A stretch of DNA of 11,047 nucleotides, taken from NCBI GenBank assembly GCA_905202125.1, contig CAJKQX010000076.1, positions 1-11,047 of the forward strand, read 5' to 3'. This DNA is from an uncultured Prevotella sp. Its GTDB lineage: Bacteria > Bacteroidota > Bacteroidia > Bacteroidales > Bacteroidaceae. This document shows, one piece after another, positions 6,376 to 11,047 of the stretch; position 1 is the first letter of the stretch; every line of letters starts with the position of its first letter. The position numbers and the translations under genes were made by a program. The notes under the pieces are model-generated. The model had not been told where the DNA came from and searched no databases. It saw only the letters and a program-made list of their open reading frames with translations.

Positions 6376-6840
6376 GTGCCAAGACGAAGGGTGAAGATGT
6401 GCCGCCGACTACCGTCCGGACGCGATTCCGGGCATCGTACGCCGGAGATGAATCGTTGGAAAAACAGCTATATGGAAGAAAGCGTTTATCACGCATCTCG
6501 TTCACGACACAGCAAGGATGTGCGCGTCACGAAGACCATGCAACGATAGATGCTCATTGAAATGTTTTTGATAGGACATTTCCGTTTTCGTATTTTTTAT
6601 ACCTTAAACCAATCATTCGGTATAATTTTTGCGGGGGGGGGAATTTTTTATTATTCATCGATGTGAGCCATGCGTTGCCCGTCTGTACCCATACACAACG
6701 CGTCACGCCACTGCGACACGGAGCGTACTTGCAAGATACGACTTCCACGTCTTTTTTTCTTATAGTGACATCAGTCAAATAAACTTATCTTAATTATCCG
6801 ACACTGGGGAAGTCGATAGGGCCTATTTTTTTTAAATTCA
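6376..6840. other. Gene-free stretch upstream of the LRR gene, with hairpins
   Basis: I see no convincing gene here; the short open frames on both strands have no recognisable domain. Structures seen are gaaatgt/acatttc (6559-6565 with 6576-6582), tatacc/ggtata (6598-6603 with 6619-6624), gcgttg/caacgc (6672-6677 with 6696-6701), a G9 run (6633-6641), and an 11-bp dyad atagggcctat (6816-6826) running into T8 seven bases before the LRR start. A loose promoter-like taatttttg lies at 6622-6630, one base too long for the consensus. This stretch probably carries the LRR gene's promoter and leader, but I cannot place the promoter firmly. Confidence 0.5.
6633..6641 (+). repeat. G9 homopolymer upstream of the LRR surface-protein gene
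   Basis: Nine consecutive G residues lie directly after a tataatttttgc sequence and about 200 bp upstream of the LRR ATG. Long G tracts are slippage-prone, and promoter-proximal tracts can give phase-variable expression in other bacteria. Here the link is positional only. Confidence 0.9.
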
Positions 6841-9513
6841 ATGAATAAAGTAATGAAAACTTTTACCTTTGAATCAAAGGTATTCATGCGCATTCTCCTG
6901 CTGTGCATGATTGCCTGTTTCTCTATGACGCAGGCGAGAGCGGATTATTATTACAGGGTGAAGCTGGCTGATAAAAATGGAAACATTGTCAAAGGTCTCA
7001 CGAGAACAGGAGACGATTATTTTAATAAAGGCACTGATCCGGATCAGTACGAATGGTCCGGACGTATTCATGTGAATCAGGGCAGCGGACTGATAAACGC
7101 ATTAAACAAACTGGTCGGCGGCGAGGTGAATGAACAAGAAAAAGATGGTGATAAATTGAAATTCACTTATACAAAAGAAGATGGTAATACGGTTAGTGTG
7201 TCTTTAACACAAGCACAAGTAAATAATTCGTCTAAGAATGAAAATGGAAACCCACTAATCGAAGATGGTGGAAAAATGTATGTTTTAACTGCTGTAACAA
7301 AAAAAATATGTAGAGTTGGCACAAAAGTTACGGATGATTCCGGAAATGAAATAAGTCTTGGATACTCCAATGATAATGATGTGGTAACGAAAGCTCACTA
7401 TGAATTTAATGATAAAGGAGAAAAGGTATTCACAGATAATTTTTATATACGTTTTGCCGACAATCGTACTTACAAAATCGTAGGATTTGCCGTAGGCAAA
7501 GGGTCCGATCAAGGTTCCATCCTTCAGTTCTCTGATTGGAATGCTTTTAGTTGTATAAAGGCTGATATAATAGAGCTCGATCTGCATTTCTGGAATAAAG
7601 CGACAGCCAATGGAAATTTTTACATGGCAAACATGTCGAAGCTTAAGAAATTGGTGATGCCCGCCAATGATTTCGCCATCGGTGGCCAAAAGATGTTTGC
7701 AGGTGCAACAGAACTTGAGGAAATCGTATTTACTGAAAGAACAGAAGGTAATATAACAACGAGAACGAACATCACATTCATAGGTGACGGCGCCTTCAAG
7801 CATGGTAATAAAATACCAGGGAAGACCATTCAAGATATGATAAACCAAGCTGCCGAATATGCCAAGAAACACAATCCGGAAGGAGATTTCCATTACGGCA
7901 CAATCGGTAAAGAAGCCTTTTACGAATGTTATAAAATCGGAGAGATCAAAATACCCGACGGAATAAAAGCCATCGGTAGTGAGGCTTTCAGAATGACAAA
8001 GCATGAAAGTGATTTCACCAAATTGACTTTGTCTACCAATAGTGAATTGGAAATAGGACACAGCGCATTCCGTGGCTGTGAGAGACTGAAAGATGTCATT
8101 ATTGAGAATAACACCAAAATTACAAAATTAGGCGAGGCCGCATTCTCTGACAGCCGCAGCCTCTCTAACGCTTCTGTTAAGGCTATCTTGGAAAACTACG
8201 GCACATATAGTAAAGAAACAGTAAATGTGAATGGTAGTGAAGTGAAATTTGTTCCTGCACACCTGTTCTTCGGCGTTCAGGGTAAAGGCATTCCAGCAAA
8301 CAATACTTCTTTGAATTTCACTGAACTGACAATACCTGCCGAGTTTGGCGCCATCGGTGAAGGTGCTTTCGGACATACCGAAGGAGAAATCCAAGTATTA
8401 AACAAGATTACCGTATCAGGTAGCGTTGCTCCGAAATGCCGCGTTCCGGCAGGAGTAATAAACGAATTGAAAGGCTATAAGGATGTGTTTCAAGGAATCA
8501 ATCCCAACTATGTCACTGTCACCTTCACCGGCGATGCCGACGGGTATGCCTCCGACGGCAAAACCGGCTACAAGACCTACCGCGCCGAAGGTGATTTCAT
8601 GCGTCTGCTGACAAAGACCCTCGATGAAAACAAAGAAGACTACGATGTGTATCCGCAGATGCACGCCGACGTGAAGCTCAAACGCTCGTTCAAGGCTGGA
8701 TGGAACACGCTGGCCCTGCCGTTCGGCTCACCGAAATACGTATCAGAATCAGGTGATATTACAAAAGATGTAGACTGTGCTCAAATCTATACCGACGCCC
8801 TTGGCACTACCGACATAGCCGTATATCGCGGACTGAGAAAGAATGCTCAGGATCCCAGCAAATCTGTATTCACATTCCTGCATTGTGATTATGCCAAAGT
8901 GGGAGAAATACCGTTGGATGAGTTTGAACCGATATTGGTCAAGATGCCGACAGATGAAACAAAAGAATATACTTTCGAGAATGTGGATCTGAACTACGAA
9001 CACGACAATGGTGGACATCTTTACACTCCCGCAGAAATTGTACGCAGAGGATGCTTGAAGAGCGACAACTCAAGCCGCTTTGACGGAAACTACAACAGTG
9101 AAATGTCTTTGTTCAAAGGCAACAACTACGACACATTCTATTTCGACGGCACATTCAAGATGTTCAAGGACCAGAACCACGATATAATCAAGCCGGGCGA
9201 CTACATCATCCAGGACGGCAAGTTCGTGTTGTGTACGAATGACAAGAAATACGCTATGAAGGGCTTCCGCGGATATTTCAAGAAATTTGCGGATGCACAG
9301 TCTGCCGCAAGCGAGGCCATCAACATCGCCGTGTACAACACGGACGGCACAGTGACCGACATCGTGAGAATAAACGCCGACGGCGAAGCCGACAACGCCA
9401 CACACGACATCTACAACATCATGGGACAGAAGGTGCGCTCCAACACCAACTCTACCGAGGGTCTCAAGAGCGGCATCTACATCGTGAACGGCAAGAAAGT
9501 ATTGGTAAAATAA
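6841..9513 (+). CDS. Secreted BspA-like leucine-rich-repeat surface protein
   Basis: This 890-aa protein is exported: a basic start, a hydrophobic core (about 17-28) and a likely cleavage near QARA-DYYY (31-38). The middle has BspA/TpLRR (LRR_5) repeats with the diagnostic IG..AF pattern: FIGDGAF (313-319), TIGKEAF (354-360), IKIPDGIKAIGSEAF (369-383), IGHSAF (405-410), LGEAAF (430-435), LTIPAEFGAIGEGAF (496-510). Family members mediate host or matrix binding. Residues 35-240 match no domain I know. The region after 560 includes SFKAGWNTLALPF (616-628), seen in secreted Bacteroidales proteins. The tail has DIYNIMGQKV (856-865) and GIYIVNGKKVLVK (878-890), a short sorting-like C-terminus. The start could be M5 instead of M1. 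Base composition is uneven: 19/60 G+C at 7201-7260 versus 37/60 at 8521-8580. The 58-aa gene follows 99 bp downstream. Confidence 0.88.
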   Translation: MNKVMKTFTFESKVFMRILLLCMIACFSMTQARADYYYRVKLADKNGNIVKGLTRTGDDYFNKGTDPDQYEWSGRIHVNQGSGLINALNKLVGGEVNEQEKDGDKLKFTYTKEDGNTVSVSLTQAQVNNSSKNENGNPLIEDGGKMYVLTAVTKKICRVGTKVTDDSGNEISLGYSNDNDVVTKAHYEFNDKGEKVFTDNFYIRFADNRTYKIVGFAVGKGSDQGSILQFSDWNAFSCIKADIIELDLHFWNKATANGNFYMANMSKLKKLVMPANDFAIGGQKMFAGATELEEIVFTERTEGNITTRTNITFIGDGAFKHGNKIPGKTIQDMINQAAEYAKKHNPEGDFHYGTIGKEAFYECYKIGEIKIPDGIKAIGSEAFRMTKHESDFTKLTLSTNSELEIGHSAFRGCERLKDVIIENNTKITKLGEAAFSDSRSLSNASVKAILENYGTYSKETVNVNGSEVKFVPAHLFFGVQGKGIPANNTSLNFTELTIPAEFGAIGEGAFGHTEGEIQVLNKITVSGSVAPKCRVPAGVINELKGYKDVFQGINPNYVTVTFTGDADGYASDGKTGYKTYRAEGDFMRLLTKTLDENKEDYDVYPQMHADVKLKRSFKAGWNTLALPFGSPKYVSESGDITKDVDCAQIYTDALGTTDIAVYRGLRKNAQDPSKSVFTFLHCDYAKVGEIPLDEFEPILVKMPTDETKEYTFENVDLNYEHDNGGHLYTPAEIVRRGCLKSDNSSRFDGNYNSEMSLFKGNNYDTFYFDGTFKMFKDQNHDIIKPGDYIIQDGKFVLCTNDKKYAMKGFRGYFKKFADAQSAASEAINIAVYNTDGTVTDIVRINADGEADNATHDIYNIMGQKVRSNTNSTEGLKSGIYIVNGKKVLVK

Positions 9514-9528
9514 ACTGCAAACCGAGCG

Positions 9529-9553
9529 CAGAGCCAAGCTCGCTTGTGCTCTG
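9529..9553 (+). repeat. Intercistronic stem-loop between LRR gene and small gene
   Basis: The arms cagagccaag (9529-9538) and cttg-t-gctctg (9543-9553) pair over 10 bp with one bulged T and a ctcg loop. Flanking accgagcgc and gaggcgcagcg can extend the pairing imperfectly. No U tract follows, so it is not a classic terminator. It may stabilise the upstream mRNA, cause partial termination, or be an extragenic palindrome of the kind common in Bacteroidales genomes. The latter is from memory and unchecked. Confidence 0.65.
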
Positions 9554-9612
9554 CCGAGGCGCAGCGTTTATTCTTTGTTGAAAACATAAAATAAACAAAC
9601 ACACGCACGACA

Positions 9613-9789
9613 ATGAAAAAGACATATATCAAACCCGAAACAAAGGTTTACACCCTTCTTGCCGAACCACTCCTCAACACCGGTTCGATATCCGATGGAA
9701 AAACCACGCACTATGAAGGTCTGGAAGACGAATGGAACGGAGAAAAAGGTGGAGAAGTCGGAGAAGGCGGATGGGTCTGGGGAGACTGA
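9613..9789 (+). CDS. Small MKKTYIKPE-type protein of unknown function, 58 aa
   Basis: The ATG at 9613 opens a 58-codon frame ending in TGA at 9787-9789. The start MKKTYIKPETKVYTLL is of a type I know from many short hypothetical proteins of Bacteroides and Prevotella, with a conserved first 20 or so residues and a variable, charged C-terminus. The tail here is rich in Gly, Glu and Trp (four Trp; WVWGD at the end) and has no Cys. No clear signal peptide or membrane helix is seen; residues 12-24 are only mildly hydrophobic. It follows the LRR gene by 99 bp, has an A-rich leader without Shine-Dalgarno, and is followed by a strong terminator, so it may share a transcript with the LRR gene. Function is not known. 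That it is a real gene rests on family resemblance and position. Confidence 0.75.
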   Translation: MKKTYIKPETKVYTLLAEPLLNTGSISDGKTTHYEGLEDEWNGEKGGEVGEGGWVWGD

Positions 9790-9836
9790 TGCCTACCGCA
9801 AGACAAATACATAATTAAGATATAATTGAGGCTTAG

Positions 9837-9854
9837 GTTTATATTATTATAAAC
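9837..9854. other. AU-rich perfect hairpin ahead of the terminator
   Basis: The arms gtttata (9837-9843) and tataaac (9848-9854) pair over 7 bp with a ttat loop, 3 bp before the main terminator stem. On the minus strand it may add to weak termination of the maoC-like transcript. That role is inferred. Confidence 0.4.
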
Positions 9855-9857
9855 TCG

Positions 9858-9899
9858 TGGGCTGCGCAAATCAAGTGGATGGGCGCAGCCCATTTTTTT
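9858..9899 (+). terminator. Strong rho-independent terminator after the small gene
   Basis: The arms tgggctgcgc (9858-9867) and gcgcagccca (9883-9892) form a perfect 10-bp GC-rich stem with a 15-nt loop, followed by seven T residues (9893-9899). It ends plus-strand transcription of the LRR/small-protein unit, 68 bp past the small gene's stop and just before the convergent maoC-like gene. On the minus strand the T tract is missing. Confidence 0.92.
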
Positions 9900-9906
9900 G
9901 AGGGGG

Positions 9907-10371
9907 CTACTCAAAATAATAAAGGAACGTGGCGATGCCCGTCAGCGCCTTCTTGGGCGAGTCCTTTATCTCGATGGCGAACTTGATCTGGGCTTTGGTG
10001 ACGCCGCGCAGGTTCTCGATGGCATAGAGGTCGGCCACGAGACGCACAGCCCCGCCCGACTTGACGGCCTGTCCGAATTTCATCTTGTCCATGCCGTAGT
10101 TGACCATCATCTTGAGATTGTTCACCTCTATGATCTGATTCCACAGGTAGGGCAGCATCGAGAGGGTGAGATATCCGTGGGCGATGGTGGAACCGTAGGG
10201 GCTCTCCAGGGCCGCGCGCTCCGTGTCGACGTGTATCCACTGGTGGTCGAGCGTCGCATCGGCGAACATGTTGATGCGCTCCTGCGGCAGTTCCACATAG
10301 TCGGACACGCCGATATTCTTGCCCAAAAGAGCCGCAAACTCCTCGTAAGAGTTGATTACTACTTTACTCAT
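9907..10371 (-). CDS. MaoC-like dehydratase (R-specific enoyl-CoA hydratase/NodN type)
   Basis: This 154-aa single hot-dog domain protein is of the MaoC/NodN type, which adds water to trans-2-enoyl-CoA thioesters in fatty-acid or related CoA metabolism, in the cytoplasm. The hydratase motif is seen as DATLDHQWIHVD (38-49), with Asp42 and His47 spaced as the catalytic pair, followed by STIAHGYLTLSM (61-72). At the Gly that usually precedes the catalytic Asp there is Leu41. The length is normal for the family. It starts 34 bp downstream of ndk on the same strand with no terminator between, so the two are probably co-transcribed. Its stop lies 7 bp beyond the convergent terminator's T tract. Substrate is unknown; no other fatty-acid gene is present in the window. 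Confidence 0.92.
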   Translation of the reverse strand: MSKVVINSYEEFAALLGKNIGVSDYVELPQERINMFADATLDHQWIHVDTERAALESPYGSTIAHGYLTLSMLPYLWNQIIEVNNLKMMVNYGMDKMKFGQAVKSGGAVRLVADLYAIENLRGVTKAQIKFAIEIKDSPKKALTGIATFLYYFE

Positions 10372-10405
10372 TTTTATGTGCTTGTTATGTTTGTTTGTTT
10401 ATTGT

Positions 10406-10867
10406 CTACACACCGTCGGGACTGTACAGGAAATCGCGCAACGGGCAGGGATAGTCGAATATCTCCTCATCCTTGAAGAATCGGTGCAGCTCTATCTCGG
10501 CGTTCTCGGGAGAGTCGGAAGCATGCACTATGTTCTCCTGTCCGCTCATGGAGTAGTCGCCGCGGATGGTGCCGGGAGCGGCCTTGCGTCCGCATGTGGC
10601 GCCGGTGATGGAGCGCACCACCTCCACCGCGTCCTTGCCTTCCACGCACATGGCGATGACGGGAGTGGCCATCATGGCGTTCTTCACCCACTGGAAGAAG
10701 GGGCGGTCGGAGAGATGAGCATAGTGCTCGTTGAGGATGGTCTCGTCGAGCTGCATCATTTTCAGTCCGAGTATGCGCAGTCCTTTGCGTTCAAAACGGT
10801 TGATAACCTGGCCCACGAGGCCTCTCTGCAATGTACAGGGTTTGAGTAAGATTAAAGTTTTTTCCAT
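10406..10867 (-). CDS. ndk: Nucleoside diphosphate kinase
   Basis: This 153-aa cytoplasmic enzyme transfers the terminal phosphate of ATP to other (deoxy)nucleoside diphosphates through a phospho-histidine. Family marks are the N-terminal EKTLILLKP with Lys9 (2-10), RFERKGL (24-30), ITGATCGRKAAPGTIRGDY (87-105) and the active-site NIVHASDS (112-119) with His115. The bacterial norm in the last motif is often HGSDS; Ala116 is a mild change. The C-terminal FKDEEI..Y fits the family and the length is normal. It is preceded by a well-matched promoter and followed 34 bp later by the maoC-like gene, so it is probably the first gene of a two-gene transcript. Confidence 0.97.
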   Translation of the reverse strand: MEKTLILLKPCTLQRGLVGQVINRFERKGLRILGLKMMQLDETILNEHYAHLSDRPFFQWVKNAMMATPVIAMCVEGKDAVEVVRSITGATCGRKAAPGTIRGDYSMSGQENIVHASDSPENAEIELHRFFKDEEIFDYPCPLRDFLYSPDGV

Positions 10868-10894
10868 GTCAGTTATCGTTTATGATTGGTTTTG

Positions 10895-10926
10895 CAAATA
10901 TAGTGAAAGTTGAGAGCAACGGCAAA
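10895..10926 (-). promoter_or_regulatory. Bacteroidetes promoter of ndk (-33 TTTG, -7 TATATTTG)
   Basis: On the minus strand tttg (10923-10926) and tatatttg (10895-10902) are separated by 20 bp, matching the Bacteroidetes -33/-7 arrangement. The -7 box is 27 bp upstream of the ndk ATG, so the leader is short. This is the best promoter match in the window. Confidence 0.8.
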
Positions 10927-11047
10927 CGAAAAACAAAGTTTTTTCGGTTTGACATTGCCGAGCCGCATCCTATATTATATAAATATAATAAAAAAGGATC
11001 ATCAGACATTTGGAGTGATATACAGAAGGTTAAAGGATATCAATTAG
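10927..11047. other. Gene-free right edge, AT-rich
   Basis: No start codon or open frame with family resemblance is visible. A small AT dyad tatatt/aatata lies at 10971-10987 and a longer AT-rich run reaches 10996. It may hold the promoter or leader of a gene beyond the window, which cannot be judged here. Confidence 0.4.

Noticed and set aside
6257..6778. Two short minus-strand frames (82 and 74 codons) and overlapping plus-strand frames in the gene-free stretch
   Set aside because: There are no domains or leader features, and frames overlap on both strands. The 82-codon frame ends over the minisatellite side and spans a plus-strand promoter box and hairpins, so a dispersed non-coding element is the simpler reading.
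7285..8061. Minus-strand open frame of 258 codons inside the LRR gene
   Set aside because: The plus-strand LRR protein has a signal peptide and repeated IG..AF motifs; the antisense frame has none and follows from the AT-rich composition.

Overview
The window looks like a chromosomal segment of a Bacteroidales bacterium, most likely Prevotellaceae or a close relative. The reasons are Bacteroidetes-type promoter boxes (TAnnTTTG) upstream of several genes, start codons preceded by A-rich leaders rather than well-placed Shine-Dalgarno sites, a BspA-like leucine-rich-repeat surface protein ending in a short Prevotella/Bacteroides-style C-terminal tail, and a small MKKTYIKPE-type protein. Genus-level placement is inference. 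No tRNA, rRNA, CRISPR array, transposase or phage gene is visible.

Layout. Positions 1-243 hold no gene: a 14-bp tandem array runs off the left edge, followed by a GC-rich palindrome and a possible terminator hairpin. Positions 244-1577 (minus) carry a FepC/BtuD-type ABC ATPase followed by a nitroreductase-family protein, probably one transcript. A divergent promoter region (1578-1785) separates them from an ArnT-like membrane glycosyltransferase (GT83, plus strand, 1786-3537). This gene converges on, and overlaps by 31 bp at its 3' end, a GtrB/ArnC-like polyprenyl-phosphate glycosyltransferase (GT2, minus, 3507-4442). Upstream of the GT2 gene on the same strand is an acetyl-CoA hydrolase/transferase family CoA-transferase (4512-6014). 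Both sides of the CoA-transferase carry short 9-bp-period minisatellites.

Positions 6015-6840 (826 bp) have no convincing gene. They hold the CoA-transferase promoter, a 9-bp minisatellite, a consensus-like promoter followed by three small hairpins and a T tract (a possible small RNA or dispersed intergenic element), further hairpins and a G9 homopolymer. Downstream lies a two-gene surface/secreted unit: an 890-aa secreted BspA-like LRR protein (6841-9513), an intercistronic stem-loop, a 58-aa small protein (9613-9789) and a strong intrinsic terminator (9858-9899). The right end holds ndk and a MaoC-like dehydratase, co-oriented on the minus strand 34 bp apart, behind a good Bacteroidetes promoter (10895-10926).

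Functionally, the GT2/GT83 pair fits a lipid-linked sugar donor system: GT2 charges undecaprenyl phosphate with a sugar, and GT83 transfers it to an acceptor on the periplasmic face. The CoA-transferase fits acetate/succinate/propionate CoA exchange in an anaerobic fermenter. The parts I would look at first are the G9 tract and hairpins ahead of the LRR gene, the LRR plus small-protein pair, and the candidate RNA at 6271-6375.
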